From NCBI GenBank assembly GCA_006226685.1, contig SBGG01000060.1, positions 1 through 64,000 on the forward strand: a stretch of DNA of 64,000 nucleotides, read 5' to 3'. Positions 17,978-25,903 of this stretch are shown piece by piece (position 1 is the stretch's first letter; each line of letters starts with the position of its first letter). Below the pieces are notes generated by a model. That model was not told the DNA's origin. It did not search any database and saw only the letters and a list, made by a program, of their open reading frames with translations. Origin of the DNA: Sphingomonadales bacterium (GTDB taxonomy: Bacteria; Pseudomonadota; Alphaproteobacteria; Sphingomonadales; Sphingomonadaceae). Made by a program: the position numbers and the translations under genes.

Positions 17978-18235
17978 TCAAATCACTTCACCTTTGAGGA
18001 ACTTGACGAGGTCCGCCTTGTCGATCCTGACCCGGCCTCTTTCCTTGGATCGGTAGGCGCGCAGTCCCTCGTCGCGTATCCAGCGGCGGATGGTGGGCTG
18101 CGACACCTGGGCGAAGATCGCGGCCTGACGCACCGTCAGAAGTTCGACGGGCATGGCGATGACCGGAGCGGGCGTCGTGGATTTGAGCAGGGGCTGAACC
18201 GGGCTGGCGGCCTTCCTGCGGTTGAGATTAAGCAC
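17978..18235 (-). CDS. Excisionase-like MerR-type helix-turn-helix protein
   Basis: About 86 residues from GTG 18235, chosen because AAGGAG (18243-18248) sits seven bases upstream. A longer frame from a TTG at 18331 is open but lacks a ribosome site. The C-terminal 60 residues form an HTH_17/excisionase fold: LLTVRQAAIFAQVSQPTIRR then WIRDEGLRAYRSKERGRVRI. It is probably the directionality factor or regulator of the tandem recombinases downstream. Confidence 0.75.
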   Translation of the reverse strand: MLNLNRRKAASPVQPLLKSTTPAPVIAMPVELLTVRQAAIFAQVSQPTIRRWIRDEGLRAYRSKERGRVRIDKADLVKFLKGEVI

Positions 18236-18476
18236 CTTGGGTCTCCTTCTACCGATGGGCCACGCCACCGGGAGGAGACTGCTGGGCTGTGCGATCACGC
18301 TGCCACGGGGCAGCGGATCATCGCCTGACAACCACCTCGGCGCCTCGTCGGCGGCGTTAGTGGTTGGGCATAATGATCAGGACTGTGCGGAAATCATCAA
18401 GAAAATTCGGGGGTGGGACACGCTGTGCTCCACCTGGGCTTCCGACCTCGGGAGGAGGGCAGCGGATGGCGGCTGA

Positions 18477-18722
18477 TCAGTGGCGAACTGCTTCGTCATC
18501 CGGCAAAGCCAGAAGCCCAGCACGCTCCAGTTCCTCCACTTGCGGTATGGACCAACGGTTATTCTCGTCGCGAAGGTAACTGATCGCTTCCAGCATCTCA
18601 TCATCGGCTCCATGCGCGCGGACAAGAGCTTCGATCCGACCGAGTTGTTCGTAGATCCATAGGGCCGTCTCATGCTCCTCAATGTCTTCAAGGGTTGGTC
18701 CCTGCCGACCCGTGTTGCTCAT
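18477..18722 (-). CDS. Small acidic hypothetical protein
   Basis: About 81 residues from ATG 18722 (MSNTGRQGPTLEDIEEHETA), with GAGGAACAGG upstream as ribosome site. It is predicted to be all helical, acidic, with no Cys, no signal peptide and no membrane segment. LERAGLLALPDDEAVRH ends the chain. No family is recognised. It sits between the recombinase module and the next hypothetical gene, all on the minus strand. Confidence 0.55.
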   Translation of the reverse strand: MSNTGRQGPTLEDIEEHETALWIYEQLGRIEALVRAHGADDEMLEAISYLRDENNRWSIPQVEELERAGLLALPDDEAVRH

Positions 18723-18849
18723 TTGCCTGTTCCTCATGCTTGATGAGGGGGATGATGCCGAACCCGCCAGGCAGTTCAAGTGTCCGTCGAGGCCCTGGAG
18801 CAAAATGCGACCAGGGCAGCGCTTTCCGACTGCCTGGCGGAAGCAGGGC

Positions 18850-19497
18850 TCAGCCGGAATGGCTGCTGGAAAGCAGCTTGGCCAGCGCCTCGGTCAAGGC
18901 CGCCTCCTTGTCGCCCAGCCCCCTGCCGGATTTGACGCCACCATAGGCCGTGATCGCAAGCTGGAATATCTTATACTGATCAGGGGCCAGATGCAGGACG
19001 ATACAGCGGGCATCGGGGTCCGGCTCCTCACCCTCCATCAGCTTCTTGAGTTCATAGGCGGAATGCGTCTCGGCAAGATCGAGAAGCTCCTCGTGATTGT
19101 CCTTGCCGATCCGGGAGGCGATGATCTGGAGCTTGGTCCATCCTATACGCCGTAGCCGATCCGGCGCGATGCCCAGATCATGGAAGCGGCGGTCAATCCT
19201 CGCAAGCGCATAGGCTTTACGACGCCCGATCTTCAGCTTTCTCGCGACCGACATGAAATCGTCGGGATGCTCGTCCTGTATCTCGCGCAAATAGCGCGCC
19301 GCTTCCAGGAAGTGATCGCCGATCATCTCGATGAACGCCTGCGGCACCCTGGGCGCCTTCGATTTTGTCCCTTTCACCTGCTTAAACCTTTGATGTTGTT
19401 GGGACTTATTTCCTATGGAAAAGACACCCTCAGGCAATGGATATTGATTCAAAAAATGGCTGATTTCCGAGCTTTGAGCGCAAATAGCTTTGTGCAA
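18850..19497 (-). CDS. Hypothetical protein with HTH-like helical core
   Basis: Up to 215 residues. The first 40 (Gln/Ser-rich, from a TTG) may be untranslated, and a GTG near 19374 (VKGTKSKAPRVPQAFIEMIG) is a reasonable alternative start. The middle segment FMSVARKLKIGRRKAYALAR, followed by LRRIGWTKLQIIASRIG, looks like two DNA-binding helices, as in replication or partition accessory proteins of mobile elements. That is an inference from pattern only. The codon use is coding-like throughout. No known family was recognised. Confidence 0.5.
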   Translation of the reverse strand: MHKAICAQSSEISHFLNQYPLPEGVFSIGNKSQQHQRFKQVKGTKSKAPRVPQAFIEMIGDHFLEAARYLREIQDEHPDDFMSVARKLKIGRRKAYALARIDRRFHDLGIAPDRLRRIGWTKLQIIASRIGKDNHEELLDLAETHSAYELKKLMEGEEPDPDARCIVLHLAPDQYKIFQLAITAYGGVKSGRGLGDKEAALTEALAKLLSSSHSG

Positions 19498-19737
19498 TTA
19501 ATTGCACTGAAAGGAGGAAAGAAGGGAGCGGGTGTCGATTGCTACGCCTTCATTGTCCCCAAAAGCCCTTCATGAGCAGGACAAGTTCAAGCACAATCGT
19601 AGCCGCCACCATCCAAGTGATCTGACGCACGTCGCGATGGAGACGGATCAATCTGGTCCGAGCATTGTTCATGGCCTGAACCTGCTTCAACCGGAACAAT
19701 TGTGCAATCCCGTCATCGTTGCTGCCTGGTGATCAGG

Positions 19738-19986
19738 CTATGTTTCGATATGGCGCTTGCCAGAAAACTCCGTTGCTTTCTCCGCATCGAACAGTTCGGC
19801 GACGTCGACCTTCAAAGCATCGGCGATCCTGACCAGCACCTTCACCGACGGATTGCGGACTCCGCGTTCCACCCCGCTGATATATCCGCGATCGAAGTCG
19901 CTGTCGGTCGCGAAATCTTCTTGCGTGATCCCGCGTTCCTTCCGCAACCGCCTGAGATTCCAACCTATGCGCTTGTGGACGTCCAT
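19738..19986 (-). CDS. Xre-family helix-turn-helix regulator
   Basis: About 82 residues from ATG 19986 (MDVHKRIGWNLRRLRKERGI). A TTG/GTG start slightly upstream is possible. It is one complete HTH_3 domain: ITQEDFATDSDFDRGYISGVERG holds the turn and recognition helix. It is divergent from the nuclease-like gene at 20081, with 94 bp between starts, so it probably represses that operon and itself. The last codons and stop lie in an 18-bp sequence also found at the left end of the IS66 element. Confidence 0.85.
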   Translation of the reverse strand: MDVHKRIGWNLRRLRKERGITQEDFATDSDFDRGYISGVERGVRNPSVKVLVRIADALKVDVAELFDAEKATEFSGKRHIET

Positions 19987-20080
19987 CACGGCGGACAATC
20001 AGTTCATGCGACTGATTAGCCCACGACTTATGAGTCTCATTTTTCTGGACGCAGTTACGCCGATCACGCAGAGAAGGGGT

Positions 20081-21268
20081 ATGGCACGACATAGGGCAAC
20101 TCCGATTCTCATCACCAGCGACAACAATTGCAGCGCGTTGACGCGCGTTCGTCTCGGGGGCGGCCTGCATGATGAAAACTGGCTTCAGGCGCTGATCCAT
20201 GATCACCCGGCTATCCTGCCGATCTCGGACATCGAGCCAGGGTTCGGCGATCTGATTGCGGTTGCCCGCGAAGTCCCCTGCGGACACGGCTACATCGACA
20301 ATCTCTATCTCACCCCGTCCGGTGACATCGTGCTGGTCGAAACCAAGCTATGGCGGAACAGTCAGATGCGACGCGAGGTGGTCGCGCAGGCGCTGGACTA
20401 TGTCGCGGCGCTCAGCCTGATGGGATTCGAGACGTTCGAGGCGGCCATTGCGCGGGGGCAGCAGGCGCCGCGACGCCTATATAACCTTGTTCGTGACCAT
20501 CCTGAAGCTCTGGAAGAGGCCGAGTTCATCGATGCTGTCTCCCTGAACCTGAGGCGAGGCAGAATGCTGGTCATCGTCCTGGGCGACGGGATCAGGGCGG
20601 AGACAGAGGCACTCAGTGATCTGCTGCAAAGTCATGCTGGTGCGCATTTTACCTTCGCGCTCGTCGAGCTTGCCACATGGCGGAACCCGGCAGGCGACAT
20701 TCTCGCGGTGCCCAGCACGCTGGCTAGGACGGTGATGATTGAGCGCGGTATCGTCCGCGTCGAGAATGGGGCGACCACCATTCATTCCATTCCTGCCGCT
20801 GCCCAGAAGGGGCCGCAGTCGATCAGCTCGACGGACTTCTGGGATATGATAGCGAACCGCGATCCGTCGCTGCCCGCCGCGATTCAGGCATTCCTCTCGG
20901 CACTGGAACCGCTGGGCGTCTATCCCGACCTCAAGGCCAGCCTGAACCTGAAGCTCGATCTGGCTGATCGCGAGAAGCCAATCAATTTCGGCTACATCAT
21001 GAAGAATGGCACGTTCTGGCCTAACCCGGCATCATGGACTTTGCCGGAGGCGATCTGGCGCCCCTACTTCCAAGCGCTCGCTAGGATGGTCGGTGGTGTC
21101 GTGATCGACGAACCGAACAACAAATATGTTGCAGTTCACGGGCGCTCCGGCCCGAGGATCGAGCAGTTTCTCCCGGCGCATCAGGGTAGCTGGGTTGCAG
21201 CTATCAAACGGGTGATTGCGGACATCGCCATTTTCGAGGCCGAAGGCATTGGGGAAACGACATGCTGA
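20081..21268 (+). CDS. PD-(D/E)XK nuclease-like protein of unknown role
   Basis: 395 residues from ATG 20081, placed by AGAAGGGG just upstream. The frame is open further upstream but that part runs through the divergent regulator. The N-terminal 110 residues fit a PD-(D/E)XK nuclease: GFGDLIAVAREVP, then YIDNLYLTPSGDIVLVETKL, where D and ExK line up, followed by RREVVAQALDYVAAL. The C-terminal half is a mixed region ending in an alpha/beta segment, with no recognised domain. It overlaps the next gene by 7 bp and is divergent from an Xre regulator, a setting typical of defence or toxin genes. Confidence 0.7.
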   Translation: MARHRATPILITSDNNCSALTRVRLGGGLHDENWLQALIHDHPAILPISDIEPGFGDLIAVAREVPCGHGYIDNLYLTPSGDIVLVETKLWRNSQMRREVVAQALDYVAALSLMGFETFEAAIARGQQAPRRLYNLVRDHPEALEEAEFIDAVSLNLRRGRMLVIVLGDGIRAETEALSDLLQSHAGAHFTFALVELATWRNPAGDILAVPSTLARTVMIERGIVRVENGATTIHSIPAAAQKGPQSISSTDFWDMIANRDPSLPAAIQAFLSALEPLGVYPDLKASLNLKLDLADREKPINFGYIMKNGTFWPNPASWTLPEAIWRPYFQALARMVGGVVIDEPNNKYVAVHGRSGPRIEQFLPAHQGSWVAAIKRVIADIAIFEAEGIGETTC

Positions 21269-21837
21269 AAAAGGTCGCTCAGTTCTTCGTTCCATTCGCA
21301 ATTATCGCAGCGTTTGTCGGGTTGAAGAATTTTTTTGGAACCGAGGATACGTCACGTCCACTTGCTGCCGGTGAAATGACAACGCCGATGAATACCGATG
21401 TTCCTGGGCTAGAGCCACTGACGGGTGAGGCCTTAATCAAAGAGCGGCGGCTGCATGAAGAGTTTACCCGCGAAGCCACTGAAGAAGCGAAACGCGTTCA
21501 TGAGCGTAAAGCCGCAGCTGAAGAGGCATTGGCAAACTCCAGTGTCAGGGACTGGAGAGGGGTAAACCCCCTTCCGGTCCAAGTGGACAGAAACCGGGTC
21601 ACAGCAAAATCCACAGCAATCGTTTGCCCCAAACTCTTCGATTTGGAGAGAGCCCTGAACCTCCATAATGCAAGGCGCTCGGATCAGGCTCTGGCCTTGG
21701 GATGCCGCTATCTCCGCGAAGGCGAGCAAGGTGTCCGGCTTCAGCAGGTTGGCAATATGCAGGAAATTCTGTTCGATACCGCCAACGGCAGCCAGTCATA
21801 TTGGGGCTATGTGTCTCACTTCGTCTGGGAGCCTTGA
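21262..21837 (+). CDS. Membrane-anchored hypothetical protein
   Basis: 191 residues. The N-terminus has one hydrophobic segment (VAQFFVPFAIIAAFVGL, about 5-21) that could be an anchor or uncleaved signal. A charged helical stretch (about 58-95, rich in E/K/R) and a C-terminal globular part with two Cys (IVCPKLF and LGCRYLREGE) follow. The start overlaps the nuclease-like gene, so the two should be made together. No family is recognised. The pairing of a nuclease-like protein with a membrane partner is suggestive but not diagnostic. Confidence 0.6.
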   Translation: MLKKVAQFFVPFAIIAAFVGLKNFFGTEDTSRPLAAGEMTTPMNTDVPGLEPLTGEALIKERRLHEEFTREATEEAKRVHERKAAAEEALANSSVRDWRGVNPLPVQVDRNRVTAKSTAIVCPKLFDLERALNLHNARRSDQALALGCRYLREGEQGVRLQQVGNMQEILFDTANGSQSYWGYVSHFVWEP

Positions 21838-21917
21838 TTCCAGTTGGTATGGCCGAATAATCGTCGGCAGATCTCCCCTTTACCATGCCCTCGATAGACT
21901 ATGAGAGAGAAATGCAG

Positions 21918-22133
21918 ATGGCAGGTTTTGGGACGATCCGGAAAGGCAGCTTCGCAGACACGAAAACGGGATAGCTGACATTGGAATGCCTCGACATCGG
22001 CTCCCGGGAGCGACCCTTTGTCACCATTCCAAGGGCAAACTTTCATCCTCACGTGCAGACAGTCGGCTTTTCCATCTGCAGAGCCTGTGGGGCCGATATC
22101 CTTAGCCTGCCCAGCAACGGTATCAGGATTTAG
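21918..22133 (+). pseudogene. Possible small zinc-ribbon-like gene with internal amber codon
   Basis: The interval 21838-22147 has no large gene. One frame from ATG 21918 (after GAGAGA) reads MAGFGTIRKGSFADTKTG, TAG at 21972, then continues open for 52 codons with ANFHPH and CRACGADIL, ending at TAG 22131-22133. HxH plus CxxC could bind a metal. The continuous frame across a single stop looks like a nonsense-mutated small gene, but its length is so short that chance is possible. Confidence 0.35.
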
Positions 22134-22147
22134 CAGCGCTTTTCCCG

Positions 22148-23284
22148 TTAGGCCCGGAGCACCTTGATATCCTTGAGATGTCGGAGAGCATTAGCGTCTA
22201 GCCCGTTCCTGAAGAAGAAACGCTTGCCCTTCACGTCACCGAAAAACTTTTTGTAGCGATCAATCGTCACGTCAGCATCTCTACCACCGGTAATAACGGT
22301 GATATTGGGCCTATCTCCCTCTGTCAGTTGCACCCGCTTCAAAAGATGTTTGAACTCGAAATCGGCTGCAGGCATCGAATAACCGATGAAGACCCAGTCG
22401 GCGGCACCCTTCAGATACTGCTCTGCCGTTCGCCAACTGGCCGAGTGCATCGGAAAATCAAGCGCCTTGCGATAGCTGAAGGTCGCAAATCGTGTACCTA
22501 GGCTCTGCGTATAGCAATGGGGGCAAGCAGCGGTCCTGATCGCAGGCAACTTGGACTTTGACTTCGGCAGTACCGCCCAGTCTTGCCGACGGAACAGGGT
22601 CTGTGCGACCTGATCGGTATCGCTTGGTGGCACCCAGAAAGTCTCGCGACACGCATCGCAGTAGAGCCAGTTGACCGAGCCGTGCGGCTTGAGAATGTGG
22701 AGCGAATCGCCTGTGAGCGGCCGGTCGATCAGGCTGTTGCCATCGAACATGACGGCCCGCGCATGACATCCATAGTCCACACGCCGAAGCGTTTGGGCGC
22801 GCGCCATGCCACGCTCGAATACCGTGTCCCAGTTCATGCTAAGGACCGCGCTGATATCGGCTCTAAACCCGCCGAAGAATGTCTCCAGCGCCCGCCAGCC
22901 GGCGTCTGGCGAACGCTGCCTGCGTCTATATGCTTGGGAAAGCATCCGAATCATTCGCACGATGATTGCACGACGAACCACGCGCAGATCGGCCGCTGAA
23001 TAATGCGGACCAAGATGATGGCCGGTATTGGCGGACAGATCGACGAGCGTGAAGATGTCCTCGAGATCAGGCCACTCGTCCGGCGTGCGGGATGCGCCCT
23101 CGCCGAAGACCTGGTCAGCAAAGCTTTTGATAAACGCGATTTGTCGCGCGCTAGGGCCATCAGCGACCACACGCCCCAAACTCAACAGCTCTTTGGTGAA
23201 ACCACCAGCTAACGGCAGGCCGGCACTGAAGGAGAAGCCCGCACCGACGATCACAAGATTCCCCGGATCAAATTCTTTCGCCAA
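22148..23284 (-). CDS. SIR2-like NAD-binding effector protein
   Basis: 378 residues starting at TTG, with GGAGGGG upstream. The Rossmann start LVIVGAGFSFSAGLPLAGGF (residues 10-29) is the SIR2 GAGxS signature. SMNWDTVFERG, ILKPHGSVNWLYC (KxHG), a four-Cys ribbon (CDAC and CPHC) and FIGYSMPAADFEFKHLL follow. In bacteria, SIR2-like proteins outside deacetylation usually degrade NAD+ in anti-phage systems. It stands alone on the minus strand, next to a 433-bp region without large genes. I infer a defence role. The partner, if any, is not evident. Confidence 0.82.
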   Translation of the reverse strand: MAKEFDPGNLVIVGAGFSFSAGLPLAGGFTKELLSLGRVVADGPSARQIAFIKSFADQVFGEGASRTPDEWPDLEDIFTLVDLSANTGHHLGPHYSAADLRVVRRAIIVRMIRMLSQAYRRRQRSPDAGWRALETFFGGFRADISAVLSMNWDTVFERGMARAQTLRRVDYGCHARAVMFDGNSLIDRPLTGDSLHILKPHGSVNWLYCDACRETFWVPPSDTDQVAQTLFRRQDWAVLPKSKSKLPAIRTAACPHCYTQSLGTRFATFSYRKALDFPMHSASWRTAEQYLKGAADWVFIGYSMPAADFEFKHLLKRVQLTEGDRPNITVITGGRDADVTIDRYKKFFGDVKGKRFFFRNGLDANALRHLKDIKVLRA

Positions 23285-23717
23285 GTCGCCCCTCCGCGCC
23301 GTATCGTATCACCAATCACGAAACGAAGAAGCCTAGCCGTCAAAGCGGTGGCCTTGTCTCGCCGTCACAGCCACTTACATCATGGGCGAGTTTGGTTCGG
23401 CGTCAAAGTCGTTTTCCAAGTTCCCGGTAGCCGTCACGGTGTGGATCGCGTCGCTGCTGAGCATCACTCTGTTTCAGATTGACCTAGGCGTCGGCCTGCA
23501 ACTTGCGATGGAGATCAGCATGGACAAACTCTTCGACCTTGCGGGCGTGGTGAAGCATACGGTGTTGTGGTGCCTTGGTGGCGCGCCGATCCATGTAGTG
23601 ACTGTCCGGGAGTAGCGGGACACGATTAGCCGTTTGCACCGTAGGGGAGGTTCGACTCCTCCCCACCACACTAATCAAACATCATCGTCCACCGCATTTC
23701 TTGAGAAACCGCTACCC
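23285..23717. other. Gap with a tRNA T-arm-like fragment, no convincing gene
   Basis: A 77-codon frame (23382-23615) with one hydrophobic segment is open, but it has no ribosome site and weak coding character. Near the right end, GGGGAGG-TTCGACT-CCTCCCC at 23644-23664 forms a T-arm-like hairpin followed by CCACCACA. This looks like the 3' end of a tRNA or tmRNA-like gene without its 5' half. It could be a second attachment-site remnant. The identity of the source RNA is not established. Confidence 0.4.
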
Positions 23718-24113
23718 ATGCCGAACCAGATGATCGAATGGCGCTATATTCCGGCGGCGGAAGGGTGGGAGGATTACGAACCGGATGTCGCGCTCTGGCT
23801 TGATGTCGTGAAGGTCGATGCGGCATGGCAACGTGCTGACCAATATATTGTGCCGGGCGGAGCCAATGGTCAGGATCGTCGCTATGCCAAAGCTGGGGAA
23901 TGGTTTGCGAAATACTCCTACAGCAACATGCTGGTCATCAATCTCAAGTCCCATGGCCGGATTACCTTCACAGACGGACGGCACCGTTTTTCCTGGCTGC
24001 GCGATCACGGCGCGGAGGCGATCCAGTGTCAGGTATCGCCGGCCGATGCCGACGAACTGATGGTGCTACTAGGCACGAATGTCAGTGAAACAGTCGCGAA
24101 GACTCCGAACTGA
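23718..24113 (+). CDS. Small ParB-N-terminal-like hypothetical protein
   Basis: 131 residues from ATG 23718 (MPNQMIEWRYIPAAEGWEDY). The segment INLKSHGRITFTDGRHRFSW resembles the ParB/sulfiredoxin-like motif in which DGRHR contacts nucleotide, and LRDHGAEAIQCQV follows it. No HTH or dimer domain is attached, so it is not a plasmid ParB. The protein has no membrane segment. It lies alone on the plus strand between the SIR2-like gene and the TPR/AbiH pair. Function unknown. Confidence 0.55.
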   Translation: MPNQMIEWRYIPAAEGWEDYEPDVALWLDVVKVDAAWQRADQYIVPGGANGQDRRYAKAGEWFAKYSYSNMLVINLKSHGRITFTDGRHRFSWLRDHGAEAIQCQVSPADADELMVLLGTNVSETVAKTPN

Positions 24114-24125
24114 GTTGCCAGGAGA

Positions 24126-25002
24126 TCAGTCGAAGTCGGTCATCGCCAGATAGCGCACAAGATGCGGTGGGATACCATAGGCGCCGAAACACGCACGCCG
24201 TTCGGCGAGATCATGGAGGGTGCTGACGGTCCAGCGCGTTGCATTGAGATCGACTCGATCCATGATCTTCGAGAAATAGGGCTCGTCGACGTCAGCGAGC
24301 CCATGCCCCAAGATGAAAATATCGCGTACATGGGACAGCCCGTCGAAGAACGCCTGATGCTTCGCGATCAGCTCTACCGTGGGTTTGAAGGTCTCGGTGA
24401 AATAGCCGTCGAGATAGTCCATGCCATCGCGGATACGCCAGTCATCGTCCGGCCCCACAGGTTTGGACTTGAGTTTTTCCTCCGGGCGTCGCTCCCACCC
24501 ATGCCCTAGGACCAGCGTCTCCGTTGGGTCGCCGCCGTAGCCGTGGATGTGCAGGATCTGACCGCGCGGGACGCTGTAGGTGCACTCCAGCGTCGGCGTG
24601 TAGTTGAAGCTCAAAAAAAAGGGCATCTGGATCGATCACGATTGGTTGGGCGATCTCGCCGCGGACGGGGATCTGCAGACCTCTGATCCACTCGGCGAAG
24701 CACCCGCGCAGGCCGCTTGAAAGCCCGGTCGCGATCTGCTCGCACTCATACTGAAAGTCGCCGTGCCGCTCGTCGGAATGGAACTGCATCGCGTAGTCGA
24801 CGGCCTGGTCCGCGTCGAACTCGGCGAGCCGTTGCTCGAAGTCGGCCCAAAATTCCTCGTCGGCTGAGAAATACTCCTCGACCAATCGGAATATGCGGTG
24901 ATCGACCTGCGCGAGCCAGGCGGCAAAATGTCGATAGGTCGACGCGATGCCGTGATGGAGATCAAAGCCGTTGCCGACAATGTAAAGACGGTCACTCGCC
25001 AT
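24126..25002 (-). pseudogene. AbiH-family abortive infection protein with frameshift
   Basis: The first frame (25002 downward) begins LYIVGNGFDLHHGIASTYRH, the typical AbiH N-terminus, and continues to DPDALFF. The second frame continues FLSFNYTPTLECTY, HIHGY and DIFILGHGLADVD, the AbiH C-terminal motifs. The two meet in a run of eight T (plus-strand A at 24613-24620). Removing one T gives a single frame of about 291 codons, the expected family length. It is either a real frameshift, phase-variable tract or read error. AbiH proteins stop phage growth by an unknown mechanism. It is 3 bp downstream of the TPR gene and co-transcribed with it. Confidence 0.8.
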
Positions 25003-25005
25003 CGT

Positions 25006-25734
25006 TCAGGCTTCGGCGGCAGCAAGCCAGGCAAGTGCGCCTGGCGTCGATTTCCATGCGTTCCGCGCATCGGACGCATAAAGCGCAGCCTCATCGGGCG
25101 AACCGAACCCATGAGATTCCTCGGGCAGATGCAGCGCCAGCAAACGCCCTTGTAACGCTGCCACGACATGTGGGTTGGTTTTGATAGCCTGTACTAGCAG
25201 CATATCGGCATCAGCCGATCCATCACGAAAGGCATGGAGCGCCAGCCAATAGCGGACCTCGGTGCGCCCCTCATCACGACATCGCCGAGTGACGCGTCGA
25301 GCTGCCGGCCAGTTTCCGGCCGTAGCCTCCCAGGCCATCAATAGGAGTCTGGTGCCGGCGCGATCATCGGGATCAAGGCGGAACGCGCGGCGCGCATGCT
25401 TGAGCGCCTCGACCCGGTGGTGGGCACGGCCATCAGCCCAGAGCAACCGAGCGAGATTGCCAATCGCGCGAACATGGGCGCGACGGTCATAAGGGCATTC
25501 CGTCGTGTCATCTCCATCGCTCGCCCTACCAGTTCGGTTGCCAATGAGCACGGCCTCACGCAGCAATGCAATTGCTTCAGCGGCCACACCGCACGTCTGG
25601 GCAAGCACTACGTAAGCATCGATCGCGTCGGGCTGTGCTTCGAGCGCCTGCCGGGCGAGATCGGCGGCGTGGGCATATTCGCCCATGTCCATTTGGTCCC
25701 AGGCATCGTCGATCATCTCTTGTAAGCTGCTCAT
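25006..25734 (-). CDS. TPR-repeat protein upstream of AbiH
   Basis: 242 residues of tetratricopeptide-like helices: AWDQMDMGEYAHAADLARQA and LEAQPDAIDAYVVLAQTCG make the first repeat. ALKHARRAFRLDPDDRAGTR is a second, and at least two degenerate ones follow. The AAEA C-terminus ends 3 bp before the AbiH start. TPR proteins act as protein-binding scaffolds, so this one may be a sensor or regulator for the AbiH product. An isolated C-run (about 25741-25750) lies just upstream of the ATG. Confidence 0.75.
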   Translation of the reverse strand: MSSLQEMIDDAWDQMDMGEYAHAADLARQALEAQPDAIDAYVVLAQTCGVAAEAIALLREAVLIGNRTGRASDGDDTTECPYDRRAHVRAIGNLARLLWADGRAHHRVEALKHARRAFRLDPDDRAGTRLLLMAWEATAGNWPAARRVTRRCRDEGRTEVRYWLALHAFRDGSADADMLLVQAIKTNPHVVAALQGRLLALHLPEESHGFGSPDEAALYASDARNAWKSTPGALAWLAAAEA

Positions 25735-25903
25735 ATCGCCCCCCCCCGATCAGTTATCATGATCAGCCCATTCCTCGAATTCTCTACGGCTGCCGCTGAC
25801 GCGTTCATAGACTCCGTTTATCTCCACTCATCAGCACATTGCTCTTGATCTATCGACCTTTAAATATGAGAACAATTGAAGAACTGACTGCGGGAGTCCG
25901 ACC

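Noticed and set aside
19757-20080. Upstream extension of the nuclease-like gene
   Set aside because: This part is antisense to the Xre regulator, and a good ribosome site stands at 20081.
23382-23615. 77-codon small membrane protein
   Set aside because: No ribosome site, no homologue recognised, weak coding signal.
23567-23670. A complete tRNA or tRNA-Sec gene
   Set aside because: The acceptor 5' strand would be over 100 bases away with a mismatch, and no D-arm or anticodon arm can be drawn.
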